Part shown: positions 12,045 to 23,154 of the stretch, piece after piece | How positions within the stretch are numbered: position 1 is the stretch's first letter | Layout of the letters: each line of letters begins with the position of its first letter | Assembly: GCA_019022495.1 (NCBI GenBank) | Contig: JAFEKR010000008.1 | Coordinates: forward strand, 186,001-250,000 | Direction of reading: 5' to 3' | Source: Epichloe hybrida | Taxonomy: Eukaryota; Ascomycota; Sordariomycetes; Hypocreales; Clavicipitaceae | DNA length: 64,000 bases | Program-made: the position numbers and the translations under genes | The notes under the pieces: generated by a model | Told to the model about the DNA's origin: nothing | The model's input: the letters and a program-made list of their open reading frames with translations, nothing else | The model's database searches: none

Positions 12045-12723
12045 TCCGAGGGATTATGTGGTAGGAGCGCGCAAAAGAGGTGAGAAAAATCCCACTACCC
12101 GATTAGGTGGTTCAAATGATGCAAGGCAGGAGAGCAGACGGGAAAGAAAGAGAAAGAGGAAGAAAAAGGGCTATCAGTACATACAGTGTATGGGCTGATG
12201 AGTAAGGACGTATGGGGAAATTCTTGAATGCCGTAAGGGGTGCCTGAGCTTGTGGTTGCCGAGATCGGGAGCGCACGCGACGGCTGGTGGTGGTGGCTCA
12301 AAGAAAATCCGTGTGCATTCCGGCATTTATAGATTACCCTACAGCTCACCCGGATTCCACGAGGCCGTGGATATGGTCGGGTTCCTCATGTCATGGTGAG
12401 AATAACAGACATGCATAAGTGAGAGGCATTTTACTCTGATAGGTAAATTTTAAGCACGGCCAATGGTGCATCGCCAGTTCGTATCTAGTGTGGTCGGCGT
12501 TGAATTCCCTCGGGCCAGCCTGAATGGGAGACGATATCATCGAAGCACTTGAGCGACGGTTGACCCGACAGATGCGGACTTGCTCTGTCAAACATGTTTG
12601 ATCCATCTATCCCAGCTATTCAAAGGCTTCTCGAGAACCGATTGCACCCCCGAAAAAAATTCGGTGCAATGACACGTACAGTCAATTCACCCCGTCGGAC
12701 AGCAGCACTGCCCCTCTCTCTCC
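12045..12723. other. Intergenic region, no gene seen
   Basis: This 0.68-kb spacer lies between the ggc1 start and the rpc82 stop (both minus). It holds a purine-rich stretch (AAAGAGAAAGAGG) near 12145-12165 that would be CT-rich on the ggc1 strand, typical of a fungal promoter or leader. No coding potential was seen. Confidence 0.45.
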
Positions 12724-14931
12724 TTAATAGTCTCTGAAGACTGCCACCATGTCGTCTAGTCGTAAAACCTGGCCCAACAACTTCTGCTGCCCTTCCAGAT
12801 GCTGATTATACTTATTGTAATGCTCGGTGGTCATCACCTCTTGTTCTTTGCCCTTGACATCCTTTCTCTCAACAAATGTGAGGATGCTGCGCTCTTTATG
12901 TCGTTCTACATCCAGTGTCTGTAAGCATCGCAACATGCCCTTGTAAACGTCATCTAACAGTTGCGCTTGTGTTCGCTCGCCATCAAAGAACCAAAAAAAC
13001 AATGTCCGATTGGCTAATCTGCTGTTGTCCTTGGGCACTTCCTGAACGTCGACAAGCCCGGCCATTTGCATGGCCAGCATTTTCCCCTGCATATCAGATT
13101 TCTTCATAAGAGCGGCAGATGGAAGCATCTTTTCGTCAAGCTTTCCCTTTTCTCGAAGAATTCGTGTCAGTCGAAGACCATGTCTACCATAGGACTGTTC
13201 GATATATGCATCGAGCTCTGACTCCCGGAGCCGGTCCATCAACAAATCAAAGTCGACAGCCCACTGGCCACGACCGTGAGCTCCGCTGTGTCTCACAAAT
13301 CGGTACTTGCTCTCAGCCAGTAGTAGAAGATGGTTCCGCATTTGGTCGATACGGCTGTCCTTTGAATGTCCCTCATCTTCAAACTTGACCTTTGTTTGTC
13401 TGTGACCGTTCGTCTGTGATTGCACGTCGTTGTTGTCATCGCCATCGCCATCGTCATCATCAGATCCTCCATCTCTTTCTACGGCGGCTGCTGTGGCTAC
13501 AGCCCTGGCCATTCGTCCACGAGGCGCCGTGGGTTTCACAGCTGGCCCATTGTCCTCGTCCTCATCTTCGTCCGAGTCACTATCGTAAGAATACGGCCCT
13601 GACCTGATCTTCTCCGCGCTCTCCGTGTCAATCAAGTCCTTTGGTGACTTGCCTATGCCCCCAGAGACATTTACATCATCGCTCAAATGCTCAAAGATTT
13701 CCATTGTATTGACAGTAGCTTGTGGGCCATGATTTTGATCCCCGATCAGAGGATCGGCGCGACACCTGGCAACCTTCTCCGTGAGCAAATCAAGAAGTGT
13801 GCGGTATACCTGGCCCGTAGCCTCGCCGAGATGATCCGCGGCGAAATCCGCAAGCCTTTGGTTGCGAAGCTCAACTAAGCATTTTTCATGATTGACTCGC
13901 ACCACGATATTTGGCTGCGAGAAGCGAAGAGGGGAAAAAGAGGTCAGCATTAGAAACACATGACACAAGCCCTCTTGAGCCCAGGGTTTGGTTCTTACAT
14001 TAAGATCAGGAGCATCGTCGAAGGAAAGGTCATCATGGCGCCTTGAACCATTTTGAAGCCTCCGTCGCTTCGTGTTAGGACCAAAAGACTGGTCCAACTG
14101 CCGTTTCAGGGCTCTGCTTTGGTCTCTGAAGGTCTTGTACTTCTCCACGATCTGCATGTGCATTTCGATTTTGTTTTTACTGGCCTTTTCGCCTGGGGCA
14201 ATTTTAGTGACATCAGCCACGATCTCTCCGTACACGTCTGCAGGGTTGCGAAAGCTCTCAGGTCGCACAGTCTCGAGTATTTCTGCTTGTAACAATCGAG
14301 CTAAAGCAGCATTGAGATGATCCTTGGACTCGATCCGGCCAGACGATGACTCATGCGATCCGCTTGTGTGGCCGTTGGTTTTGGGAGCTCGGGAGGTAAA
14401 TGCGTGCGTCAGATCTGCGATTCTGGCGTACCCAAGCTGCATGAGTGTCTGGACCAAGTCGCGCTCGGTAGTGCCGTATCGGTCGTCGATTACTTCGAGT
14501 ATCTTGCTAGAGCGAACGAGATTGTAGCAAGCATCCGAGTTGGCTTCGTAGCTCGTCACTCCCGCGTCGGGGTCGGTGTAGTGATAGAGAAGGCTTTGCT
14601 GGATGAGAACGCCCAGGCCATTTCGAAGATGTCGTGGGCCAAGCGACGTTTGCTGGACTAGCTGCGAGATTGTGCAACGGCCCTTGGTAAAGAGCGCGAC
14701 AAGGATGCGCTGTTGGGATAAGTAAGAGTCAGCCCCGCGACACGCCACGAAGAAGATGAGGAACATACCGAGGGAAGCTCGCCAAAAAGATCGTTGACTA
14801 GGAGAGCACAAAGCTCTGCAGCATGTTTTGTCTGTTGGCAGAGCAGTCAGAACGAGTTTGGGTGAAGGAATGGCGCGCATTTGCAGGTTTAGTTGAGCAA
14901 GAGGCGGCAGATGAAGACTGACAACAAGCAT
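12724..14931 (-). CDS. rpc82: RNA polymerase III subunit Rpc82 (RPC3)
   Basis: Four exons: 14931-14923, 14831-14769, 14709-13999 and 13914-12724, giving 657 residues. The first coding exon is only nine bases (ATG CTT GTT). Splicing restores MLVTKHAAELCALLVNDLFG, the expected RPC3 N-terminus, followed by a winged-helix HTH (RILVALFTKGRCTISQLVQQ). Further RPC3 motifs are LVQTLMQLGYARIADLTHAF and PADVYGEIVADVT. A low-complexity acidic insert (DSDSDEDEDEDNG, DDDDGDGDD) sits near residues 400-450. The C-terminal part carries the conserved NRTLFFWFFDGERTQAQLLD. Rpc82 forms the Rpc82/34/31 subcomplex used by Pol III for initiation at tRNA and 5S genes. Confidence 0.93.
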   Translation of the reverse strand: MLVVSLHLPPLAQLNLQMRAIPSPKLVLTALPTDKTCCRALCSPSQRSFWRASLGMFLIFFVACRGADSYLSQQRILVALFTKGRCTISQLVQQTSLGPRHLRNGLGVLIQQSLLYHYTDPDAGVTSYEANSDACYNLVRSSKILEVIDDRYGTTERDLVQTLMQLGYARIADLTHAFTSRAPKTNGHTSGSHESSSGRIESKDHLNAALARLLQAEILETVRPESFRNPADVYGEIVADVTKIAPGEKASKNKIEMHMQIVEKYKTFRDQSRALKRQLDQSFGPNTKRRRLQNGSRRHDDLSFDDAPDLNVRTKPWAQEGLCHVFLMLTSFSPLRFSQPNIVVRVNHEKCLVELRNQRLADFAADHLGEATGQVYRTLLDLLTEKVARCRADPLIGDQNHGPQATVNTMEIFEHLSDDVNVSGGIGKSPKDLIDTESAEKIRSGPYSYDSDSDEDEDEDNGPAVKPTAPRGRMARAVATAAAVERDGGSDDDDGDGDDNNDVQSQTNGHRQTKVKFEDEGHSKDSRIDQMRNHLLLLAESKYRFVRHSGAHGRGQWAVDFDLLMDRLRESELDAYIEQSYGRHGLRLTRILREKGKLDEKMLPSAALMKKSDMQGKMLAMQMAGLVDVQEVPKDNSRLANRTLFFWFFDGERTQAQLLDDVYKGMLRCLQTLDVERHKERSILTFVERKDVKGKEQEVMTTEHYNKYNQHLEGQQKLLGQVLRLDDMVAVFRDY

Positions 14932-15777
14932 TGCTTTGCTCCTAGAGATGCTCTCACTATCTCTAGAGCTACCACCGTGACTACCTGGCCGGCATTGAAG
15001 TCTGGTATGCTAAGCAAGATTCCCCAGAGGAGATGACCCTACCAGAGACACGCCAGGATAGAGAAAAAGCGACCAAACCGAGGAGCGGGAAGTGTTGCAG
15101 ATGGCAGACCAAATGGACCGACCGGCTGCGGATTCGCTAATTTTTCTTTGGTGGTGTAACTTATTTACTTGTTCAGTAAAAGTCGTCGCAGCCGCAAGTG
15201 GGCGCAAGTGGGCGCAAAGTGGGCGCAAAGTGGGTGCAGTGGTCGGGCACGGGCACGGGCAGGCTGCAGGGCAACGAGACAAGACTTGTTTCTTGAGTCT
15301 GGATGTGTTGAATTGCTTATTATGAATAACTGCTCAACTTTTTCATGAGTCAACGTGATGGGTTTTGTTCTGTTATTATGTCAAGTTGACGCTGGAGACA
15401 TCGGAGCCAAACCGTGGCTCAAATGTGGCGCACGCTTTGGTTCAGAGGAGTCACTTGTCAACTTGCTGAGTCAGGCGACGAGGGTTGCTGATGGTCACAG
15501 CCTCACCTCACAACTTGTCCGTGACTCCTACCTTATTCAATGTTGACATTTTTTTGATTACCGCCAAACGAGCCTCCTTCCTCTCAATTCCTCGTCATCG
15601 CTCATCACCTTCATACTACTCGTGTCTACATTCAACCTTTCTCATTGGCGCGATCCTCCACCAAGCGTTATGAGAACAAGTCTCGTAAAATCGAGGTTTC
15701 CAAACGCAAGTGATACTAATCTCTGATTGCCTACCTATAGACATGCCACTGGGGCTTTTCAACTGCGAAAAAGCGCC
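14932..15777. other. Divergent intergenic region with a short tandem repeat
   Basis: This spacer lies between the divergent rpc82 and transcription-factor genes. It contains a tandem repeat at 15191-15240. An acceptor-like sequence (CTACCTATAG at 15731-15740) just before the transcription-factor ATG suggests an intron in that gene's leader. No separate gene was seen. Confidence 0.4.
15191..15240. repeat. 10-11 bp tandem repeat, GGGCGCAAAGT
   Basis: Four to five imperfect copies of GGGCGCAA(A)GT stand head to tail between the divergent rpc82 and transcription-factor genes. Confidence 0.8.
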
Positions 15778-17778
15778 ATGAGCTTAGCCAGGCGGAAAGA
15801 AGCTGCCTCGGAATTGCCGCTACTGAGAACTTGTCAAACGTGCTTCCATGCCAAGATAAAGTGCGTCAAGACGCAGGATTCCGGTGTTTGTGACCGATGT
15901 CTCCGTCTGAAAAAGTCTTGCGTGTTTGCTCAGTCCAAAAGGCGAATACAACCTAGGCCTGGGTACGTTAGCAGCGAGTCAACAAACCGTTGAATCAGAA
16001 TCGGTGTATGCTAATATTTGCCGTCAAGCGGCCGCATCTCAGGTCCCATCGTTAGAGGATCCAGCAATGAGCAGCAGCCTTCGACAAGGTTGAACCAACA
16101 GCCTGGAATACAGCAGGACTCAAGTGAAAAAGCTCACGGAGACGACGCATGCTGTCCCTTCCTAAGCGGTGGATTGACTCTGGAGAGAGGCCAGGAGCTC
16201 CTTGATCTCTTCCGCACTAGAATGAGTGCTCACTTCCCGTTTGTATTGGTGTCCTCTCATGGGTTTGTGCAGTCTCTCAACAAGGAGAGACCAGCATTAT
16301 GCTTGGCAATATTGACTGTCGCATCGTACGATAGTCCTCCTATGCAGCAAGCTCTGGGTGAACGCTTTAATCAACTGGTGTGCAAACGCCTCGCAACCGG
16401 GCAGTTTGCGTCAATTGAACTGCTGCAAGGTCTTCTGATACACCTAGCATGGTACGATGTCGTGGCCCAATTCGGCGACTTTGACTCCCATGATTGACTT
16501 GCGATGGATACAGGGCACAATATCAACCGACACCTAAAAGATATTCGCAGTACCTAGGCTTAGCCATCAGTATCGTCTCTGATTTGCGTATAGATCAACC
16601 CATGAACACGAAATTTTGGGGCGTCGGATCTGGAAAGGACAACAACGGGCTAGACTGGGGACCAGATGAGACTCGGGCTCTGTTGGGAACCTATTACTTA
16701 GCTTCAAGGTACTTTTTTTCAGCATTTTGATTCGCACATGTTACTAACGTTCTTTTTTGAACGCGCAGCTTGGAAGTGCTACTTCAAAAGTCCAAAACTC
16801 TCGGGTACAAATCATATTATCTTCAACGCTGTCAACAATTGAGCATGCAATCAACCGAACCGACTGATAAATACTTGCCTTTGATCATTCATGCACAACG
16901 TATAATTGAGGCTATGAATGATACTTGGGCTGGGAACGCCGATTCTGGCCCATTTCCATCACTCAAAGCAAGCATAGAAGAGCTGAGACATGAAATCATG
17001 AATCTGAAAGCAAGCATCGTGTTTCCACTGAACGAAAGTCGTTAGTACCGCGCCATTTACCCACTTCTTAGCCAAAGAAAGAGTATGAGAGAGCATGCTA
17101 TTAATCTCAAGTTCCATAGGCATACTTGCATTGCAACTGCATATATCTGATCTGCTTCTGGATCAATATTGTCCAGGCGAGAACGTTTTTGGCCTGGATA
17201 GGCTACAAGAAAACCAGCTGCACTACCAAAACACAGAAAACTTTCTGACGTGGTTATCGGACAGTATGCTAGCCGTGAAAGCCGTCGTCAATATCTCTCT
17301 GTCATTACCTGTCGGGGATGAACCCTTGATAACAAATCTAGAATGGGTCACCTTGTATTGTGGTCTATCGCTCGCCGCTCGGTTGGATCTCGTAGCGGCA
17401 CATCCAAGCATCATTCGAACAACAAAACGACTAAGACAGTTTGCGGACGTTGGACACGTCTTGCGACAAGCAATTCTGCGACTGGAATCTGCAGCGAGGA
17501 ACACTGGTGATCAAAACGTATTTCTGAACCTTGCGACGAAAGCAAAACGGCTCGAAGAATGGTATCTCAACCATCTAACACATTATGCTACTGGTACCAA
17601 TATCTCTGGCTCCTCGATAGGGGGCTACGCATCAAATTTGGGCTCAAGTCTACTGGGAGACAGCGAACTCAATCCTACTATCGATAGCCTCCTAGTTTCG
17701 GAAATGATGGCTGGTTTTGAGGCCGATCCTGACTTTGGAACCTTGTCATTTGTGCTTCCAGGATCCTTTGACCCATGA
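15778..17778 (+). CDS. Zn(II)2Cys6 fungal transcription factor
   Basis: Five exons: 15778-15962, 16029-16451, 16514-16708, 16769-17040 and 17090-17778, giving 587 residues. The N-terminal zinc cluster has Cys19, 22, 29, 38, 41 and 48 (C-x2-C-x6-C-x8-C-x2-C-x6-C), followed by a basic linker. The middle carries features of the fungal-specific regulatory region, for example LIHLAWAQYQPTPKRYSQYL and DETRALLGTYYLASS. The protein should be a nuclear sequence-specific regulator; the target pathway cannot be told. The ATG at 15778 is the first in frame, but an acceptor-like TATAG at 15736-15740 hints at a leader intron and possibly a longer N-terminus. The last intron (17041-17089, 49 nt, acceptor ATGAG) is the least certain. 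No metabolic gene cluster surrounds it. Confidence 0.82.
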
Positions 17779-18868
17779 CGTATGGCACGGTCTCGATTTC
17801 CGAAGCGATTGTTGTTTGGAATCACTTTCTCGCCAAGTGCATGCTTCACATATGAGCATGTGTTTGTTTCTCTGTGTTGTTATATACTAGTTCGTATTCA
17901 AGGAAAAGTTATCCTTCTAGAACAATTACCAGTGCATCGGAGAACGGATTTGGTCCGTAGGTATGTCATTACTGAGCGCCGTAAGCCTTGGGTGTTGTGC
18001 GTGCCACGGATACGGCTACGGACTCGGACTCGGGGCAGCAAATGGAGTTGCGACTGCCAGAACCGAGCCATCGTCGTCGAGTCTGCCATGGACAAACACT
18101 GAGTAAGCGACATGTTGAACCCATGGCGCATATTATCCACGATCCTCGGGCGTCTCTGTCGAAAAGTCTGGCTTGGCTGCTCCGGCTAAAAAGGACTTAG
18201 ACGCACTGGTTCTAAACGGCGGAAGTCAAGACTATGACCCAATCACACCAAACACTGCTACTTCTTCTGTTGTTTTACTGCACAAACTCGGATATACAAT
18301 CGGGCAACCCAGCCCTTTTCGAGTATCATTATATATCGCCCTTTGATGAAAAGAACAGCAATGTCTCGGCCGGGGCTGAAACAAGTTTCCCTTTGGCGGA
18401 AGTAAGCAAGGCTTTCACAGAGCTTGACTGGCTGGCGGACATGGGCGAACGGTGAACGACACCCATCGCAGCTTTCCTGCCAGAGCTCAAACGTGGGGAA
18501 AAGCATTCTCAGTTCCGTGGCAAGAGATAACGGTGGGAGAGTTGGTAGGCCATATGTCTGGTCATCCACGGACTTGTATGAGTGCTTCCATTTGTTAAGA
18601 ACGACATCTTCTCATGACTGACATTCCCTCTTAGCTGACTCTTGTGAAATCGGAGAGAATGCAAAACATCCGGTCTTTTGTTACCATTTAAGTTTGACAT
18701 TGAACAAGCATCAGAAAATACTGAGATAAAATAATAGAATTCTTGATTGAAAGCCATCACCACCAATAGTCCAGTTTTCCTTGCCTCGACTAGTCTCACG
18801 ATTAATTATACGTACCTTTCAGGTCATAGCTGCGGCTATGGAACGAAATTCGAAGTCAAAACTAGGCG
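17779..18868. other. Intergenic region, no supported gene
   Basis: This 1.1-kb stretch follows the transcription factor. It holds only short open frames without recognisable features, such as a 73-codon ATG frame at 18234-18455 that I do not support. It looks less coding-rich than its surroundings. Confidence 0.4.
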
Positions 18869-19255
18869 ATGTTCTTGACAAATCTCTTTCAAGCCTTTGA
18901 GAATGACCCAAACTGCCCAAGTAGCCCAAAAATTAACGTACTCACGAAAAGCGATGCCATTAGTTCTTGTGCTAGTAACTTCGGCTTCGGCCTCGACTTG
19001 GATGTTGAGTTCACCGAGAAGCTGGGGTTCAAGCCCAACAGTCTGGACTATAAATTGTATCCTACAATCGTGGTTGACGACAAGAGACGTCAGTTTGTCG
19101 CGGTGTTGCAGGATAGAGATGCGCCGATTGACATGGGTACACCCACCTGCCATCACATGGCGGTGAAGCGACTTCTGCGTCATTCGGATCTGAAAGGGGC
19201 TTATTGGAACGTAGGTGGTAGCGAGATCAATCTACTCATGTCTAATATAGCTTAA
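18869..19255 (+). CDS. Orphan hypothetical protein, possibly a remnant
   Basis: An intronless ATG frame encodes 128 residues (MFLTNLFQAFENDPNCPSSP at the start, GGSEINLLMSNIA at the end). The translation is not low complexity and has a mixed, globular-looking composition (LDLDVEFTEKLGFKPNSLDY, LYPTIVVDDKRRQFVAVLQD). I recognise no family, signal peptide or membrane segment. It lies alone between the transcription factor and qcr2, 290 bp before the qcr2 ATG. It may be a lineage-specific gene, one exon of a longer gene, or a decayed fragment. Confidence 0.35.
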   Translation: MFLTNLFQAFENDPNCPSSPKINVLTKSDAISSCASNFGFGLDLDVEFTEKLGFKPNSLDYKLYPTIVVDDKRRQFVAVLQDRDAPIDMGTPTCHHMAVKRLLRHSDLKGAYWNVGGSEINLLMSNIA

Positions 19256-19291
19256 TTCGGGCCTTGGCCGAGTTCAAGCATTCATCGGCGT

Positions 19292-19318
19292 GCAAACGCT
19301 GCAAACGCTGCAAACGCT
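19292..19318. repeat. Three tandem copies of GCAAACGCT
   Basis: Three perfect 9-bp copies lie at 19292-19300, 19301-19309 and 19310-19318, about 230 bp upstream of the qcr2 ATG. Confidence 0.85.
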
Positions 19319-19405
19319 GCCGGTCAGCACCTTTCCATACTTCCCTTCTGAGACCCACCCATAGCTCTGGGGAACCAGTGGCACGACCGGAGTTGATCAT
19401 CCAAC

Positions 19406-19411
19406 CACGTG
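19406..19411. promoter_or_regulatory. CACGTG E-box upstream of qcr2
   Basis: The sequence CCACGTGACTGCC lies about 135 bp upstream of the qcr2 ATG. Cbf1 binding at bc1-subunit promoters is known in budding yeast; its role here is inference. Confidence 0.35.
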
Positions 19412-19544
19412 ACTGCCTTTTCCTCCCCGAGGCCGAAAATTAGACGGGAGCTGGTTCGTCAGACGGGGCGCTTCTTTTTGAGAGATCCAATCGCCTCACC
19501 ACGACGGTCCGGATACCTAATCGCCTACGTCTTCAGCCTCGACA

Positions 19545-21145
19545 ATGATCTCGAGATCGTCTCTCGCGAAAAGTGCGCAGCAGGTCGTCCGCCGGTCCTG
19601 CAGCGTCCAGCCTTTGCAGCGCCGTGGCTTTGCCGCTACTGCTTCATCAGGAGCCTTCGAGACGGCGGATGTGTCTGGGTTGAAGGTTGCCTCGAGGGAT
19701 GCCCATGGCCCTACTACCAAGCTCGCCATCGTTGCTAAGGCTGGTACCCGTTATCAGCCTTTGCCTGGTCTGACTGTTGGTCTGGAGGAATTTGCCTTCA
19801 AGGTGAGTCTTCACCCAGGGACGAAGCCGTCAACTGTCAAACGGAGGAGGCAAAAACAAAAACAAAGAGTGAGCTAATTGGACTTGCATTTAAGAATACA
19901 CAACGACGATCCGCTCTGCGCATCACCCGAGAATCCGAACTTCTTGGTGGCCAATTGAGCGCTACACACACCAGAGAGGCTCTTGTCCTCGAAGCCAGCT
20001 TCCTCCGCGATGACCTGCCTTACTTTACGGAACTTCTCGCCGAGGTTGTCTGCATGACCAAATATACGAGTGAGATCTTGTCCCTGATCAATGGATGTGA
20101 GAGGTAACAAACTAACGCCTAGTGCAGCACACGAGTTTCACGAAGACGTCGAGCGACTCCTTCACCTCAAGCAGGCCGCCCTGGATGCCAACGTCGATGC
20201 TCTCGCCCTCGACAACGCCCACGCTGTTGCCTTCCACAATGGCCTCGGCGCCTCCATCTATCCTTCTTCCTCCTCGCCTGTTCAGAAATACCTGAACGAG
20301 GAATATATTGCCAGCTATGCCGATGTTGTCTACTCCAAGCCCAACATTGCTGTTGTTGCTGATGGCGCGTCTGCTTCAGATCTTTCCGGCTGGGTGAGCA
20401 AGTTCTTCAAGGACGTACCAGCCACTTCCCAGAGCGGACAGTCTCTCAAGACTGAAGCCACCAAGTACTATGGCGGAGAGCAGCGCACCAGCCACAATGC
20501 TGGCAACTCTATGGTCATCGCCTTCCCTGGATCAGACGCCGCCGGCTCCAAGCCCGAAATTGCTGTCCTGGCTGCTCTCCTTGGTGGCCAGCCTACCATC
20601 AAGTGGGCTCCTGGTTTCAGCTTGCTCTCCAAGGCCACTTCTGGTGCTTCAGGTGTCTCCTTCTCAGCTGCGAACCTGGCGTACTCTGATGCTGGTCTTC
20701 TGACCATCCAGCTGTCCGGCAACGCCGCCTCTGTCCGTAAGGCTGCTGAGGAGACTGGCAAGGCTCTGAAGAGCATCGCCAATGGCGCTGTCAGCAAGGA
20801 TGATGTTACTAAGGCCATTTCCAACGCCAAGTTCAACATCTTGGAGAAGGCGCAGTTGCGCTCACCAAGTCTCCTCCTGACTGGATCTGGTCTCGTTCAC
20901 ACCGGCAAGGCCTCCGATCTGGCCACTCTTGCCAAGGGCATCGATGGTATCACTGCTGACAAGTTGAAGACGGTAAGCATCTACAAAATCATGCTGCCAA
21001 ATGTGGCAGCTTACCACATAACTGAGCTAACTCTTGAACTTCCACATAGGCTGCCAAGGCCCTCCTCGATAGCAAGGCTACTGTTTCTACCGTCGGTGAC
21101 TTGTTTGTGCTTCCATATGCTGAGGAGATTGGCCTGCGGGTGTAA
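19545..21145 (+). CDS. qcr2: Cytochrome bc1 complex core protein 2 (Qcr2)
   Basis: Exons 19545-19802, 19895-20069, 20128-20972 and 21050-21145 give 457 residues. The basic N-terminus (SSLAKSAQQVVRRSCSVQPL) fits a mitochondrial presequence. The fold is the M16 metallopeptidase type: LPGLTVGLEEFAFKNTQRRS, then ELLGGQLSATHTREALVLEA, and the C-terminus STVGDLFVLPYAEEIGLRV. The zinc-binding HxxEH of active processing peptidases is absent (VGLEEFAFK in its place), which separates core protein 2 from the catalytic MPP beta subunit. It is a structural matrix-side subunit of respiratory complex III. Confidence 0.93.
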
Positions 21146-23154
21146 TGCGGGGTATGATGAACAAAAAAGGCGGAAAAGCTTGTACCAATAGTTTACAGTC
21201 GTCTAGATTTGGTAGGCCGGGGGCTGTCTGCCGTGTTTGTGAATATCTGTAGTAGAAGTCCCCTTTGTTCACACAGCGTTCCGACCTAGTTTGCCCATGG
21301 CTATTGTGACATTTGCCAACTCCTTCTCCGTGACTATCACTCGTAGTGAAAGCAGGGGTCAGCGAACACCAACAAAGAGGGTTTGTTCAACTGGCCACAG
21401 ATGGTCGTTTGATCGACAAACACGACCATCCACTGTGGTAGGACGAAGATCCTGGACTTGGGCACAACAGGACTGGGCAGCCCAAATTTTCATCGTAACG
21501 CATATCAGGCTTGCAGACAACCAACGCTAGCTACGTTGGGCAAATGCAACTTTGTTTGATGGTACTGCGTGCGCTCCGTCCTGTGATGACAACCAAGGTT
21601 TCTCTTCACTAGAGAGGGCTGTACGGGGTCAAAGGACCCGAGTTAATGAATGCGGTTGCGCACCATTGCTAACATATGTGCTTGTTCAATGCGACAGAGT
21701 CTGAAATAACAGGGGAACATAGGAGTTGGAACTACTGGTCACTGCGGTCACCGTAATAGGGTTGCAACCCATGGTATTGTATAAGTGCCACCACACGAGT
21801 TTAAAAATCGGAGCGAGAAGAAAATAAGCAGAATGGGGATGGGAGGACTGCACTACCGGCCCTTTGATTGACTAGGTTTAGACCTGCTAATGACGGAAAG
21901 TTTATTTTCTTTTATTTTCCCTGGCCATTTGACTTGTGCCTTGCTCTGAGATGCGGCGTAAAAGTTTAATATGTGAGTGTGCAAGCACAGGAGGTGCCAG
22001 AGCTATCGCTAGGGGTACCTCCTGGCCACTTGGCACGGTGGATACCGTGCATAACGCAGCGTGGATATACAGTGTATAGGCTTCATGCTCGCCGGGACGC
22101 ACACAGTGTACGCTGCCCTCTGACTGGCTTGTCTGAATAAGCCCCGTCCGGTACCTCCTACCCACTTCTGTCCACTTAAGCACTTGGGCTTGCGGCCCAC
22201 CACGCCTCGTTGTAGTTTGGGCAAGTGTGACAGGGTAGGGAAAACAAAGCCTCATCAGCAACCTCCACGACAGGACTTCCTCTCCCTTTCCCGGCTTCAA
22301 GTTTCTATCCCTCCATGCTCTCTTTGCCCATTGCGAGGCATTCGTAGCACCGTTGAGCTGGACGGCACGCCGGAGATCCTTCCTCCTACCTTCCTGCTCT
22401 TTGCCCCCCCCCCCCCCTCCCCCAGGTAAGCCACACACCCACACGACCTCCTCTTCGTTGCTCGCTCGCCCCCGTGCTGCTGCGCCGACTTGGTCTTTTG
22501 CCCAACGCTGTTCACCCGCTTGCTTTGTTTTCCCATTCACGACAAAGCCTTTCCCTCCCCTCGAGCCTGGAAATGACGGACATGCAGTTATTACTTCTTT
22601 GATTCTCTTTCTAATCACTCATTCAGATTCGGGAGAGTCATTGACAGCCAATCCCTTGTCTGCACTTTTTCCGAAGTCATATCCTCATCTTTGAATTCGA
22701 GTGTCGACTTGACAAAGGTGCTCTCAAGCCATCGCAAGGTTAGTTGGAAGTGACTGTATCCCATAGACTAGCTTATGTCATGCGATTATTTCGAAATCCA
22801 GCTTGACACTATGAAAGCGTCGAGCTTGCACGTCCGGACGGAATTCGCTATGACTACTTCCTTATTGGCCAACAAAGCTCATGCAGTCATCCCTTTTTGA
22901 AACGCAGTGATTCGAATAACACACCTTTGACAGTACATAAGCCGACGACCTGCTAACGCATTTTTTCTGATTTTCAGTGCGATTTAGTCCATCCCCCCTA
23001 AGACCTCCTAGAGAAGCGAGGCAAGACGACTATCTGAATACTATCCTTTCCAGGAAGAGCTGGTTAGTCCTCATTGGAGGCGTGCCCAATATAATTGCTA
23101 TACGACTGCTTTGAGAGTGTAGCAGCGATTGGACTTGGTTTCCTCTCTCCCAAT
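21146..23154. other. Long leader/promoter region upstream of pbp1
   Basis: Two kilobases separate qcr2 from the pbp1 ATG. The part from about 22240 to 22700 is CT-rich with a run of 14 C (22404-22417), typical of a strong fungal transcription start region. A good donor (CAG|GTAAGC at 22426) and a textbook acceptor (GCTAACGCA...TTTTCAG ending at 22977) indicate one or more leader introns. A second pair may be GTTAGT at 23063 and an acceptor near 23125. No complete gene was seen; the minus-strand open frame across the CT-rich tract is an artefact of composition. Confidence 0.5.
22404..22417. repeat. Homopolymer run of 14 C
   Basis: An uninterrupted C run within the pyrimidine-rich leader upstream of pbp1. 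Such runs are prone to length variation and sequencing error. Confidence 0.85.

Noticed and set aside
15778..17778. Secondary-metabolite cluster around the Zn2Cys6 regulator
   Set aside because: No polyketide synthase, NRPS, terpene, P450, oxidoreductase or transporter genes lie nearby; neighbours are Pol III and respiratory housekeeping genes.
18234..18455. 73-codon ATG frame with a leucine-rich start (MTQSHQTLLLLLLFYC)
   Set aside because: A possible signal-like start is the only feature; the remainder has no recognisable pattern and there is no supporting context.
21902..22618. 238-codon minus-strand open frame upstream of pbp1
   Set aside because: It is the complement of a CT-rich leader with a 14-C run; the translation is low complexity (GGGGGGGKEQEGRRK) and has no domain or splice context.
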